Of a stretch of DNA of 45,444 bases, positions 26,512 to 35,807 are shown piece after piece. Within the stretch, counting starts at the first letter, position 1. Every line of letters begins with the position of its first letter. The stretch lies in contig CAIMOS010000278.1 of assembly GCA_903843135.1 (NCBI GenBank), positions 1 to 45,444 of the forward strand, written 5' to 3'. The translations under genes and the position numbers were made by a program. The notes under the pieces are model-generated. The model searched no databases. It saw only the letters and a program-made list of their open reading frames with translations, and was not told where the DNA came from. This stretch comes from an uncultured Ignavibacteriales bacterium (lineage in GTDB: Bacteria > Bacteroidota > Ignavibacteria > Ignavibacteriales > Ignavibacteriaceae).

Positions 26512-27327
26512 TTAATTTTTGCCCTTAATTCCGAAATCAGTAAATGCCTTCCCTTCTTTCTTTACTGCTTCAAACAGATCAAGATTCACCTGCAGCCGCG
26601 GCTGAAGCCTGTGGTAAAGATGATACTGTAAGGCGATAAAATTCATTGAAATAATTTCAGCGCCGAGCAGTTCCAGCCGATACTGGATATCGCTGTCCTC
26701 GCCAATGGACGGCGCTTCGTACCGTTCGTCGAACCCGTTAATTTTCAGCATCAGCTCTTTATAAAGCGAAAAGTTGCAACCGAGCACTCCCCTTTTTTTC
26801 TTATTGAACTGCTTTCTCAGAAAAGTGTTCCGGAAATAAAATCCTTTTTCCACATCGAATGATTTCCCAAAGACTCCGTCTGCAAGCAGATTTAGGAATC
26901 CATTCTGCAGATATCCATTTAATATCTTCTTAACAGATAATTTCTGAGTGAATTTTTCTGAAAGATTTACTCTCCTGCCTGTGAGGCAGGCATTCGCGTT
27001 TCTGTTTTCGTGATGCTCTCTTACAAATTCAGGGTGGGGAACGCAGTCACCGTCAATAAAGATAAGATAATCAGCGGACGCCGCCCTGATCGCAAGATTC
27101 AGTATTCTGTTTTTCCTGAATCCGGCTTTCTCGTGCCGGCAATGTTTTATAATCAGATTGAATTCCTTGTGAAGGGATTCGATCTGCCTGACAACCGAAT
27201 CATCCGACCCGTCATCAGCAATGATCACTTCAAAATTCCTGAAGGACTGCACTTCCAGGCCGGCAAGAACAAGTCTGAGATAATCAATCCTGTTATAGAA
27301 CGAAATAATTAAACTTACGGCAGGCAT
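26512..27327 (-). CDS. Family 2 glycosyltransferase
   Basis: The GT-A fold is shown by VSLIISFYNRIDYLRLVLAG, the nucleotide-sugar site IIADDGSDDS, the metal-binding DGDCVPHPEF (DxD type) and the later NGFDERYEAPSIGEDSDIQY, which matches the C-terminal part of the galactosyltransferase/chondroitin-synthase group. The start at 27327 (MPAVSLI) is preferred because an upstream extension would overlap the DUF5989 gene in another frame. It begins 4 bases after that gene's stop. It probably glycosylates a surface polymer; acceptor unknown. Confidence 0.9.
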   Translation of the reverse strand: MPAVSLIISFYNRIDYLRLVLAGLEVQSFRNFEVIIADDGSDDSVVRQIESLHKEFNLIIKHCRHEKAGFRKNRILNLAIRAASADYLIFIDGDCVPHPEFVREHHENRNANACLTGRRVNLSEKFTQKLSVKKILNGYLQNGFLNLLADGVFGKSFDVEKGFYFRNTFLRKQFNKKKRGVLGCNFSLYKELMLKINGFDERYEAPSIGEDSDIQYRLELLGAEIISMNFIALQYHLYHRLQPRLQVNLDLFEAVKKEGKAFTDFGIKGKN

Positions 27328-27331
27328 TAAA

Positions 27332-27490
27332 TTAAAATAGTGCGTAAATAAACGGAGCCAGTGCGGAGCCCTGCGTAAGCACAATAAGGCTTCCAATAAG
27401 CAGCAAAAAGATAATTATAGGCATTAGCCACCACTTCTTCCGCTCTTTCAGGAATTGCAGTAATTCTTTAATGATAGATAACTTTGACAT
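27332..27490 (-). CDS. DUF5989-like small membrane protein (52 residues)
   Basis: This small gene reads MSKLSIIKELLQFLKERKKW, a central hydrophobic helix (IIIFLLLIGSLIVL) and TQGSALAPFIYALF at the end. It closely resembles the DUF5989 proteins that accompany SxtJ and carbamoyltransferases. ATG at 27490 comes 11 bases after the sxtJ-like stop, and its own stop is 4 bases before the glycosyltransferase start. It is easy to miss because of its length. Function unknown; a single-pass membrane partner of SxtJ is plausible. Confidence 0.85.
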   Translation of the reverse strand: MSKLSIIKELLQFLKERKKWWLMPIIIFLLLIGSLIVLTQGSALAPFIYALF

Positions 27491-27501
27491 AAATTCCTCT
27501 A

Positions 27502-27939
27502 CTAAAATTGCTTTTCGTAATCAGCTGCAGTTTTCTTTTGTGCCGGCCGTTTTTCCCAGTATGAGTGTTCACTCCCGTCTCTTTTGAGTTTCAGAAGATC
27601 TTTTCCGCTGATCCTTAAATAAATTCCTATCGGCGTCATAACCAGATAGAACAACAGTGAAAGGATTACACGGGTCATTATAAAACCCATAACAAATGCG
27701 AGCGCCATCCAGACAAAGTATAGATTCTTAAGGACAGCCGGTGCAACAAGCCCCAGCAATATCAAAAGCAAACCCAATCCACCGGCAAACACAACAAACG
27801 GCGAACCGATATATTCCAGGTAAACCGCAATCGCCACGACTGCCAACCCGATCGTAACGCCAAACTTCCTCAGCGCCTTCGCAGACGTATCAAGATTTTT
27901 CAACTCTTCTTTAATCACAAAATATCCTTCCAGATTCAT
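27502..27939 (-). CDS. SxtJ-family membrane protein
   Basis: From the ATG at 27939 the product has about 145 residues with three to four membrane helices (FGVTIGLAVVAIAVYLEYIG, FVVFAGGLGLLLILLGLVAP, FVWMALAFVMGFIMTRVILS) and the conserved end FYLVMTPIGIYLRISGKDLL then WEKR. An upstream TTG at 28014 would add 25 atypical residues and is rejected. SxtJ proteins regularly follow carbamoyltransferases in Bacteroidota-type genomes and were named from the saxitoxin cluster; their role is unknown. Confidence 0.85.
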   Translation of the reverse strand: MNLEGYFVIKEELKNLDTSAKALRKFGVTIGLAVVAIAVYLEYIGSPFVVFAGGLGLLLILLGLVAPAVLKNLYFVWMALAFVMGFIMTRVILSLLFYLVMTPIGIYLRISGKDLLKLKRDGSEHSYWEKRPAQKKTAADYEKQF

Positions 27940-28029
27940 TACAACCTGCAGCTGCCTTCCGCTTCTCTTCCCAGAAGAAGAATAGCAAGGGGTTGAGTTC
28001 GTTACACAAATCAAAAAACATTTTCATCC

Positions 28030-29847
28030 TCAGTCCAGTTCAAACTCCTTCCGCCAATCCGTATCATCTTTCAGCATATTCTGTTTCTTCTTATCCAGCA
28101 AATACGGCCCGAGTAACAGATAATCCATGTCCGTCCTCATAAAGCAGGTAAATGCCTCGCGCGGCGTATTGACAATCGGTTCACCCCGCACATTAAAAGA
28201 TGTGTTAATTATAACCGGGCATCCGTGCTTCTTGTCGAAAGCATCGATCATATTATAATATAAAGGATTGGTATCCTTGTGCGCAGTCTGGATCCGTGCA
28301 GAGTAATCAATGTGCGTAATTGCGGGGACCTCAGAACGTACTACATTCACCTTATCTATACCGAATAATTTCTGCTCCTCAGGCGTCATTTGCCGTCTTC
28401 TGCTTTCAACAACATTTGCTACCAGAAGCATATACGGGCTGTCATAGTCGATATCGAAATAATCTTTCATTCTCTCCCTCGTAATGGCGGGAGCGAACGG
28501 CCTGAAACTTTCGCGGAATTTAATTTTCAGATTCATCTGCGACTGCATCTTTGGCGAACGGGCGTCCCCGATAATCGACCGTGAGCCAAGCGCCCGCGGA
28601 CCGAATTCCATTCTTCCCTGGAACCATCCGACAACATTTTCATTCGCGATAATATCAGCAACACGGCCGGGAATATCTGCATAATTCAGTTTTTCATAAG
28701 GGGCATCAGACTCTTTCAGAAAACTTTCGATGTATTCATCACTGTAATCCGGACCAAGATATGATCCGGATTGAGAGTCTTTCCCATCAACAACAATCCG
28801 TTCGTTACCGAGGTACTGATACCACACCATCAGCGCGGCTCCAAGCGCACCGCCTGCATCGCCTGCCGCGGGCTGTATCCACAAATCCCTGAACGGGCCT
28901 TCTTTCAGCAGTTTACCGTTTGCCACACAATTAAGCGCAACACCGCCCGCAAGGCAGCAAGCATCCATTCCTGTTTCTTTATGAACGTGCTGTGCCATTT
29001 TCATTACAATCTCTTCAGTCACAACCTGCACGGAGCAGGCGAGATCCATTTCCTTCTGCGTAAGTTTACCTTCGGGAGAGCGCGGCGGACCACCGAACAG
29101 AGTATGAAATTTATCGTTCGTCATCGTCAGTCCGGCGCAGTAGTTAAAATATTCCATATTCATATGGAATGATCCGTCCGGCTTTACATCTATAAGATGT
29201 TTGTATATCAAATCTGCATATTTCGGTTCCCCGTAAGGAGCAAGACCCATAACTTTGTACTCACCGGAATTCACTTTGAATCCGGTATAGTAAGTAAACG
29301 CAGAGTATAAAAGTCCGAGCGAGTGCGGAAATTTTATCTCAGAAAATAATTCAATATTGTTCCCTTTCCCCGCTCCGAAACTTGTAGTAGTCCACTCTCC
29401 TACGCCGTCCATTGTGATGATTGCGGCCTCTTTGAAATGGGAAGGATAAAACGCGGAAGCGGCGTGCGACTCGTGATGTTCCGGGAAAAGTATCTTACCG
29501 TTGAAATTCAGCTCTTTAGTTATGTATTCCTTCATCCAGAGTTTTTCTTTTATCCAGATGGGAATTGATTTAATAAATGACTGGATTCCGATTGGCGCGA
29601 AATTAAGATAAGTTTCGAGCAGGCGTTCGAATTTTAAAAAAGGTTTATCATAGAAAGCCACGAAGTCGAGTTCAGCGCCGCTGATGCCGGCATAATCAAG
29701 GCAGTAGCGAATTGCATTCACGGGAAAACGGTAATCGTGCTTTTTCCGGCTGAATCTTTCTTCCTGTGCGGCGGCAATAATGACTCCGTCTTTGATGAGT
29801 GCGGCCGCGCTGTCGTGATAAAAGGCTGAGATTCCTAAAATATACAT
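28030..29847 (-). CDS. Carbamoyltransferase, NodU/TobZ family
   Basis: The 605-residue protein has both halves of the family. The N-terminal Kae1-like carbamoyl-adenylate domain shows ILGISAFYHDSAAALIKDG, EERFSRKKHD, PEHHESHAASAFYPS, ITMDGVGEW, LAGGVALNCVANGK and AAGDAGGALGAA. The C-terminal YrdC-like half shows FQGRMEFGPRALGSRSI and VIINTSFNVRGEPIV. Such enzymes transfer carbamoyl from carbamoyl phosphate, via an adenylate, to hydroxyls of sugars or antibiotics. With sxtJ, DUF5989 and a glycosyltransferase directly behind, surface glycan carbamoylation is a reasonable inference. Confidence 0.93.
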   Translation of the reverse strand: MYILGISAFYHDSAAALIKDGVIIAAAQEERFSRKKHDYRFPVNAIRYCLDYAGISGAELDFVAFYDKPFLKFERLLETYLNFAPIGIQSFIKSIPIWIKEKLWMKEYITKELNFNGKILFPEHHESHAASAFYPSHFKEAAIITMDGVGEWTTTSFGAGKGNNIELFSEIKFPHSLGLLYSAFTYYTGFKVNSGEYKVMGLAPYGEPKYADLIYKHLIDVKPDGSFHMNMEYFNYCAGLTMTNDKFHTLFGGPPRSPEGKLTQKEMDLACSVQVVTEEIVMKMAQHVHKETGMDACCLAGGVALNCVANGKLLKEGPFRDLWIQPAAGDAGGALGAALMVWYQYLGNERIVVDGKDSQSGSYLGPDYSDEYIESFLKESDAPYEKLNYADIPGRVADIIANENVVGWFQGRMEFGPRALGSRSIIGDARSPKMQSQMNLKIKFRESFRPFAPAITRERMKDYFDIDYDSPYMLLVANVVESRRRQMTPEEQKLFGIDKVNVVRSEVPAITHIDYSARIQTAHKDTNPLYYNMIDAFDKKHGCPVIINTSFNVRGEPIVNTPREAFTCFMRTDMDYLLLGPYLLDKKKQNMLKDDTDWRKEFELD

Positions 29848-29865
29848 TCTCGTTCTGCTTTCCGC

Positions 29866-31710
29866 TTAAGGGTTCAGTTTCTTTACCTGATCAAAATAGC
29901 GGAACACCCACTCGAAGTTGGGAGCCACAAGCGGCACCGCTGTCGAACTGCCCCCGAAACCACGAGAGCGCACGGCAAATGAGTTGATGCCGGTCGGATG
30001 CAAACTTCCCATCACTCCGGTATCTATCGCAAAGCCATATTTAACCGCAAGGCTGACAGTGTAATTCATCATCCTGCTTTTCAATTTCGTTAAACTTAAC
30101 TGAGTCCTGATTTTTTCTTTAGTCTCTTCAAATGATCTTTCAGGCAATTCAACCTTGCCGCTTTTTTTCCCTAAAACTTTGAAGACCAGAAATTTCGATC
30201 CGGACTTTACCGGGCCGTAAACTTCACCCGCATCAAGCTTATAGGCAATATCACCCGCGGGCCCGAAATCGCTAACCATCGCATAACCCGATTCTCCGCC
30301 GTCAATCAAATCCGGAAGGCGCTTTTTCAATTCTGTGAAGAGTTTTTCAATATTTGTCCCGGCAGCAATTTTTTTCAAAACAGTATCCGCAAGTTCGCGT
30401 GAAGCAGTATATATTCTGAAAAGATTAAGCTGCGGCGGGCTGTATTTCTCATTAAATATTTTATCATATTGAGCGCGTACCTCCTCATCGCTGACCGATG
30501 CTGAGTCGAGAAACTTCGCCTGCAGCGCCTGTGCAAGATAATTGTCCCGCCAAGATGCCAGTTCCCGCGTTACGTCAGGTTCCGCATCAAGTCCGAGGCG
30601 GAGCCCTTCGGCAGATATCATCTCGTCTTCAATAAATTTCCTCATCCTGCGGCTGAGGGTTTTTAGCACTGCGTCCGGGTTCACATCCTGAAGGACAAGT
30701 CCGTCGAACGCAACCTGAAGAAGAAAACTATTGACAGTAACCTCTTTACCGGCGATTTCTGCAATCGTGGTATTCAGAACATCTGGCCCGAGCATCTCCC
30801 TTAAGGAAATAACATCATATGCATCCAGCTGATATGTCTTTGAAGTATCGATTTTATCTTCCCGGATCCTGGTTACCGCGTTTTCGGAAATGGCAGTTGC
30901 GAGTTTTTTGATCATTTCACTTTTCGCGACCGCATTTTTACCAGAAAAGAATTTTATATAAAATTCCCTGTAAAGTTCCTGCTCTTTTCGCAGCCTGATT
31001 ATCTTCTCCGCGTCTTTATAGCTTTCATTTTCCGGATCAAATAAAATTCCTGTTTGTTCCTGCTTGTTCACCAGCCTAAAGATATACCATCCGTCCGGTG
31101 TTAGCAGAGGAGAAGTGAAGGCGCCTCTTTTTAATTTATATAATGAATCCTCAATTGCCGGATCCATCTGTCCGAAAACTATTTCAAGAGGCGATGCCTG
31201 TTCCGACAATTCGGGACTCTCAGCCAGGATAGTATCGAAGGGAATTCCCTTCTTCAGCAGGCTATGAAGATTGAATATTTCTTCTTTATCCTCTGAAAAA
31301 AGAAAATTCACATACAGTTTCTTGGAGTTGCGGATCATTCCTGCTTTGATTTCATCAGGAGAGATTTCAACTTTTCCCCTGATGATCTTTTTGTACAGGG
31401 CGTCACGCACAAACATCTTTTTGAAGGCTCCGGTCGAAATCTTCATAGCTTCAGAAGTATCCAGTCCGAGTACACCGGCTTCTGTCGCCCAGAGTTTCTC
31501 GGCTATAAGTGTATAAGCGAAGTTCATCAGTTTTTCACTGTTGCTCCGCTTAGTGGACTTCCCTTCCTGGGGTGTGAATTCATACCGTTCAAGAAATTCC
31601 CTGCCGGAGACGGATTTATCCGCAACACGGATAACCGGCATATCAAGCGAATCACCGCTGTAGGGCAGAATACTGATGCTGTATAATATTAAGAAGAAAA
31701 ATATTCTCAT
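29866..31710 (-). CDS. Periplasmic peptidyl-prolyl isomerase, PpiC/SurA type
   Basis: The start at 31710 is preferred (ATG, followed by signal peptide RIFFFLILYSISILPYS); an upstream TTG adds six residues. The ~614-residue product has a helical chaperone-like N-terminus and two parvulin-like regions (about residues 130-220, including LYKLKRGAFTSPLLTPDGWY, and 430-530, including DIAYKLDAGEVYGPVKSGSK). It likely folds exported or outer membrane proteins. It precedes the carbamoyltransferase by 18 bases, so it may head that operon. Confidence 0.82.
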   Translation of the reverse strand: MRIFFFLILYSISILPYSGDSLDMPVIRVADKSVSGREFLERYEFTPQEGKSTKRSNSEKLMNFAYTLIAEKLWATEAGVLGLDTSEAMKISTGAFKKMFVRDALYKKIIRGKVEISPDEIKAGMIRNSKKLYVNFLFSEDKEEIFNLHSLLKKGIPFDTILAESPELSEQASPLEIVFGQMDPAIEDSLYKLKRGAFTSPLLTPDGWYIFRLVNKQEQTGILFDPENESYKDAEKIIRLRKEQELYREFYIKFFSGKNAVAKSEMIKKLATAISENAVTRIREDKIDTSKTYQLDAYDVISLREMLGPDVLNTTIAEIAGKEVTVNSFLLQVAFDGLVLQDVNPDAVLKTLSRRMRKFIEDEMISAEGLRLGLDAEPDVTRELASWRDNYLAQALQAKFLDSASVSDEEVRAQYDKIFNEKYSPPQLNLFRIYTASRELADTVLKKIAAGTNIEKLFTELKKRLPDLIDGGESGYAMVSDFGPAGDIAYKLDAGEVYGPVKSGSKFLVFKVLGKKSGKVELPERSFEETKEKIRTQLSLTKLKSRMMNYTVSLAVKYGFAIDTGVMGSLHPTGINSFAVRSRGFGGSSTAVPLVAPNFEWVFRYFDQVKKLNP

Positions 31711-31791
31711 TGAAGCTGTATTGTTCAAACTTTAAAGATAAGAAAATAATCACTTTTAAATTAGGAAGTAATAAGGCGGGTACCGTAAGGA

Positions 31792-31825
31792 AGTGGTATC
31801 GCGGTTATAGCAACCGGATACCACT
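31792..31825. repeat. Long inverted-repeat hairpin between MFS and PPIase genes
   Basis: AGTGGTATC (31792-31800) pairs with GATACCACT (31817-31825) and CGGTT pairs with AACCG inside, with a single bulged G and the loop ATAGC: 14 pairs in all. There is no T run on either strand. It may be a terminator of another kind, a protein site or a repeat. Confidence 0.6.
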
Positions 31826-31847
31826 CCCCCCGGAAAAAACCATAAAA

Positions 31848-33176
31848 TCAGGCCGTCGCCGCTGCGTTCCTTTGCGCTATAAACCTGTTGTAAATCAGCA
31901 GGGCAATCCCCGAAATCAAACCGATAGCTGCAAAAATTATCCATATCATATATGCTTCATCGTATGCGGTTGCCATTTGATCCGAGCGCAGCGTTTTCGG
32001 ATCGGGGCAGTATGCCGTCAGCAGATATCCGGAGAGTCCGAATCCGAGAAGAGAAGCAAAAAACGAATGAAGGTGCCCGAATCCAAGGTACAACCCCTCC
32101 TCGCCTTTCGGCGCCTGAAGCGAAAAATATTCGAGATAACGGGGAGAAATAAAACATTCCGCAAGCCCCTGAAACACGATACCTGCAATCATCATTACAG
32201 TAACGGGGTGAGCAGAAAAAATTCCGAAGTTTACGGAATTGCCTGTGAACGACTGCAGCACGGGATAAAGCGCCATAGTAATTGCTGATATCGGCATCAG
32301 GAACATTCCGATTGTCATCGAAGAAAGCGCAGAAACTTTTTTCATCATTGAAGTTATGATTACAACAGTTGTCATTACAACAAAAGGATTAACGTTAGCG
32401 ATCCATTCCGGAGATGCTCCCTGCCCGACGGTACGCAATACATATTTCGGCATCGTCGCGTAAAGCTGGTGCTGGATCATCCAGAATCCGGTGACGATCA
32501 GTATCAGAACGAAAAGCCTGTAGTTCCTGACGACCCTTAACAGCCCCTCCCAAACTTCCCTGAATGATTTGCCTGCGCCTTCGGAACTAATGTCCTTAAA
32601 GTAAACCGCTACCACTATCACGGCAATGAATGTCATCGCGGCTGAATAGTAATTTATTGATTCAATCCCCAGATTGACGCGCAGCGGAAAAGCGAATGTC
32701 TTTCCGAGAAATGACCCGACATTTACCATACCGTAGAATATTGAATATCCCCTTGCCCGTGTTGCCTCATTCGTTGTTTTCGCAACGGTTCCTGTAATTA
32801 CCGATTTAATGAATGACCCGCCGAACATCAGCACGACTAATGCCGGTAAAACGATCGCTTTATACGGCGCAAATCCGAGTGTAAAATAGCCGATTGTCAG
32901 CAGTGTGAATGCCAGGATCATTGCCCGGCGGAACCCGATTTTATCGGCGAAGGCCCCGGTAAAAGGGGGAAGGAAATACAGCCCGGCAGAGAAAACACCG
33001 CCTATCCACGCCGCCCAGATATCATCATACCCGACCACATCCGTGAGATACAGAGTGATTGCAATGAAAACGGCGTAATAAGCGGCTCTTTCAAATAACT
33101 CTACTATATTCGCGGTCCAGAACGATGCCGGAAACTTCCATTCGTTTTTAACCGGTGCCGGATTTACTGTTGACAT
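31848..33176 (-). CDS. MFS transporter, POT-like
   Basis: The 442-residue protein has about 12 predicted membrane helices. Helix 1 contains ELFERAAYY, close to the ExxERFxYY motif of proton-dependent oligopeptide transporters, and the loop ADKIGFRRAM matches the MFS loop 2-3 signature. Substrate is unknown; peptides are possible, but many relatives are annotated only as MFS. GGAG lies ahead of the ATG. It is divergent from the aldolase-like gene at 33278. Confidence 0.85.
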   Translation of the reverse strand: MSTVNPAPVKNEWKFPASFWTANIVELFERAAYYAVFIAITLYLTDVVGYDDIWAAWIGGVFSAGLYFLPPFTGAFADKIGFRRAMILAFTLLTIGYFTLGFAPYKAIVLPALVVLMFGGSFIKSVITGTVAKTTNEATRARGYSIFYGMVNVGSFLGKTFAFPLRVNLGIESINYYSAAMTFIAVIVVAVYFKDISSEGAGKSFREVWEGLLRVVRNYRLFVLILIVTGFWMIQHQLYATMPKYVLRTVGQGASPEWIANVNPFVVMTTVVIITSMMKKVSALSSMTIGMFLMPISAITMALYPVLQSFTGNSVNFGIFSAHPVTVMMIAGIVFQGLAECFISPRYLEYFSLQAPKGEEGLYLGFGHLHSFFASLLGFGLSGYLLTAYCPDPKTLRSDQMATAYDEAYMIWIIFAAIGLISGIALLIYNRFIAQRNAAATA

Positions 33177-33277
33177 AAATATTTCTCCAACTCTTAAAAT
33201 TTTTCTATTTTATTAAGATAAATAAACTGAAACAAGTTCTTAAAACAGGCTTCAATATAACATCGAAATTGACTTTT

Positions 33278-34642
33278 ATGGAAAAAATTTTTGATCAAAA
33301 AATAATCAACCGCGCCCTGAAAAAAATTGAGGCCGGAACACAAATATTGCCGGACAAAAATCTCCCCCGCCAGGCGGTGCATACTTTCTACGGCGGCGCC
33401 CACCTTTTCAGGAATGATACAGCGGCAAAAATGGGCCAGATTGCCCTCGACGGGCTGCAAAAATACGCCGCGAACGGCGAGGAATTGATGAAGATCTTTC
33501 ATACCGGCAATTCTGCAGGACTAACTAAAGACTTTTCTTCCCTGCAATTATCGGAAATATACGGGAAGGTGTACTCACGATTTAAAGATAAACTTGCCAA
33601 AGAACCAATAGAAGATTACCGCATTGATTTCGAGGACGGATACGGCGTCCGTTCAGATGAGGAGGAGGAGAAAGAAGCGTTAAGAACAGCCGAAGAAACC
33701 GCGGCGGCTATGAGAAATAAAACCCTGCCCCGGTTATTCGGGATCAGAGTTAAGCCCCTCAATACGGTTTTCCTTCCTCGTGCCTTGCGTACGCTTGAGG
33801 TATATATTACGCGGCTTCATAAACTGACCGGAGGAAAACTTCCCGCGGATTTTATGGTAACCATTCCCAAAATAGAGATTGCTGAAGAAGTTGAGGTCCT
33901 GAATAAAGCGCTGCATTTGCTTGAGGAAAAACTTTCTCTTCCGGTAAATTCCATCAGGACCGATCTGATGATTGAGTCTGCTCCTGCGGTCATTTTCGAC
34001 AGGAAAATAAATCTCGAAAAAATCATCGACACTGCAGGAGAAAGATGCACCGGGGTGAACATCGGAATTTACGACTACACCTCAATGCTCGGGATATCAG
34101 CGCAGAGCCAAAGTTATGCTCACCCTTCTGTTGATTTTCTGCGGCAGATGATGAAAATTTTGACTGTCCAAAAGAATGTTTATCTCATCGACGGCGCAAC
34201 ACATATAATGCCGGTTGAAATCTACAAGCCATCAAAGTCAAATCCCGGAATTTCAGAAGCAGAAATACTCGCGAACACCGGATCAATCCACAAAGCGTGG
34301 CGGTTATCATTCAACAATAATCTGCACAGCCTGAATAACGGCATCTATCAGGGGTGGGACCTTCATCCTTATCAATTGATACCAAGATATGCATCATTAT
34401 ATTTCTATTTCCTTTCAGATCTGGAAAACTCCGTGGCAAGGATGAAGAACTTCTTATCATCCGCAAATAATCAGACACTGACCTCACACTATTTCGATGA
34501 TGCAGCGTCCGCTTCCGGTTTGTACAATTATTTTGTAAAAGCGGTCAGTTGCGGGGCGCTCTCTGACGAAGATATTAAACCACTGAATCTGACACGCACC
34601 GATTTTCTTACCAAGTCGCTGAGGGAGTTGGCAAACAAGTAA
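33278..34642 (+). CDS. HpcH/HpaI aldolase or citrate-lyase-like protein
   Basis: The ~454-residue product has TIM-barrel features of the citrate lyase beta/HpcH superfamily: DYRIDFEDGYGVRSDEEE (metal-binding acidic region), RLFGIRVKPL, FMVTIPKIEIAEEVE and SIRTDLMIESAPAVI. It is longer than classic CitE (~290) and resembles the DUF6986-type group. The reaction is unknown. An ATG at 33278 is preferred to a TTG at 33269. No Shine-Dalgarno is obvious. Confidence 0.72.
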   Translation: MEKIFDQKIINRALKKIEAGTQILPDKNLPRQAVHTFYGGAHLFRNDTAAKMGQIALDGLQKYAANGEELMKIFHTGNSAGLTKDFSSLQLSEIYGKVYSRFKDKLAKEPIEDYRIDFEDGYGVRSDEEEEKEALRTAEETAAAMRNKTLPRLFGIRVKPLNTVFLPRALRTLEVYITRLHKLTGGKLPADFMVTIPKIEIAEEVEVLNKALHLLEEKLSLPVNSIRTDLMIESAPAVIFDRKINLEKIIDTAGERCTGVNIGIYDYTSMLGISAQSQSYAHPSVDFLRQMMKILTVQKNVYLIDGATHIMPVEIYKPSKSNPGISEAEILANTGSIHKAWRLSFNNNLHSLNNGIYQGWDLHPYQLIPRYASLYFYFLSDLENSVARMKNFLSSANNQTLTSHYFDDAASASGLYNYFVKAVSCGALSDEDIKPLNLTRTDFLTKSLRELANK

Positions 34643-34738
34643 TTCCGGGATTTCTCCTTTCTTATTTCCTACTACTGACCGGCGGGCGGTGAGGTTTGTC
34701 CTTTTATTCGTATTTTTACACCGCAAAACATTCTTATT

Positions 34739-35377
34739 ATGCTGAAAATCAACGAAATATATAAATCCATTCAGGGCGAGAGCACCTACGCCGGACTCCC
34801 GTGCATATTCATCCGCCTGACATACTGCAACCTCCGCTGCACTTACTGCGACACGGAATATGCATTTTATGAAGGCAGGGATATGTCACTTGATGAAATT
34901 ATAAATCAGATATCTCAGCTTGATTGCAAACTCGTTGAAGTCACCGGGGGAGAACCGCTGGTCCAGAGTGAAAGCCTCGATCTTATGAAGCATTTATGCG
35001 ATGAAGGTTATAAGGTGCTGCTGGAAACCGGCGGCAGCCTGCCCGTTGAAAATGTCGATCCGCGTGTCATAATAATAATGGACCTGAAATGCCCTTCAAG
35101 CGGGATGATGAATAAAAACAGATACGCTAACCTGCAATTCCTGAAACCCGAAGATGAACTGAAATTCGTCATAGGCGATGAGGAAGATTATGAATGGTCC
35201 AAAAATATAATTAATGAGCACAGGCTCACCGGGAGGTGCAATATCCTCTTCTCCTGCGTCTTCGGGAAAATCACTCCCGGGAAACTAACGTCACTGATTT
35301 TAAAAGATAAACTAAATGTCAGGTTCCAGCTTCAGATGCATAAATATATCTGGGCGCCTGAAACGAAAGGTGTATAA
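34739..35377 (+). CDS. queE: 7-carboxy-7-deazaguanine synthase
   Basis: QueE is a radical SAM enzyme that contracts 6-carboxytetrahydropterin to 7-carboxy-7-deazaguanine in queuosine synthesis. The 212-residue protein has EIYKSIQGESTYAGLPCIFI and the cluster motif C30xxxC34xxC37 (CNLRCTYCDTEYAF), followed by VEVTGGEPLVQ. Its last codon overlaps the queD start by one base. It forms an operon with queD and truA; queC and queF are not in the window. Confidence 0.96.
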   Translation: MLKINEIYKSIQGESTYAGLPCIFIRLTYCNLRCTYCDTEYAFYEGRDMSLDEIINQISQLDCKLVEVTGGEPLVQSESLDLMKHLCDEGYKVLLETGGSLPVENVDPRVIIIMDLKCPSSGMMNKNRYANLQFLKPEDELKFVIGDEEDYEWSKNIINEHRLTGRCNILFSCVFGKITPGKLTSLILKDKLNVRFQLQMHKYIWAPETKGV

Positions 35378-35805
35378 TGAAAATAGCTAAAGAATTCCAC
35401 TGGGAAATGGGGCACCGCCTTCCCTTCCACAAAGGCAAATGTATCAACCTCCACGGCCACTCTTATAAAGCCATTGTTGAAGTCGAGGGCACACCGGATA
35501 AAAACGGACTGGTGATCGATTTCTACGATCTGAAAAATATCGTAAACCCGATAATCGAGAAAATGGATCACGCGTTTATGGTTTATGAAAAAGATAAGGC
35601 ACTGATCAAAACATTAAAGACGATCAAGACGAAAAAGATTATGGTCCCATTTCAGTCCACGGTAGAAAATATCTGCCGGTATCTCCTTGAGGAGACAGGC
35701 GATGCTTTGGATTCGTTCAGCAATATTTACTCGGTTACTGTTACCGTCTATGAGACCCCGGATTCATACGCGCGGGACACTTATTTCGGCCGGCTCCCCA
35801 ACTGA
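35377..35805 (+). CDS. queD: 6-carboxytetrahydropterin synthase
   Basis: QueD makes the substrate of QueE from dihydroneopterin triphosphate. The 142-residue protein has zinc ligands His13, His26 and His28 and the catalytic Cys22 (MGHRLPFHKGKCINLHGHSY), then GLVIDFYDLKNIV with the metal-proximal acidic residues and a C-terminal VTVYETPDSYARD with the substrate-binding Glu. It overlaps queE and is 2 bases before truA. Confidence 0.96.
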   Translation: MKIAKEFHWEMGHRLPFHKGKCINLHGHSYKAIVEVEGTPDKNGLVIDFYDLKNIVNPIIEKMDHAFMVYEKDKALIKTLKTIKTKKIMVPFQSTVENICRYLLEETGDALDSFSNIYSVTVTVYETPDSYARDTYFGRLPN

Positions 35806-35807
35806 CA

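Noticed and set aside
28000-28021. ATG frame after the carbamoyltransferase giving about 36 residues
   Set aside because: It ends quickly and overlaps sxtJ in another frame; the SxtJ start at 27939 explains the region better.
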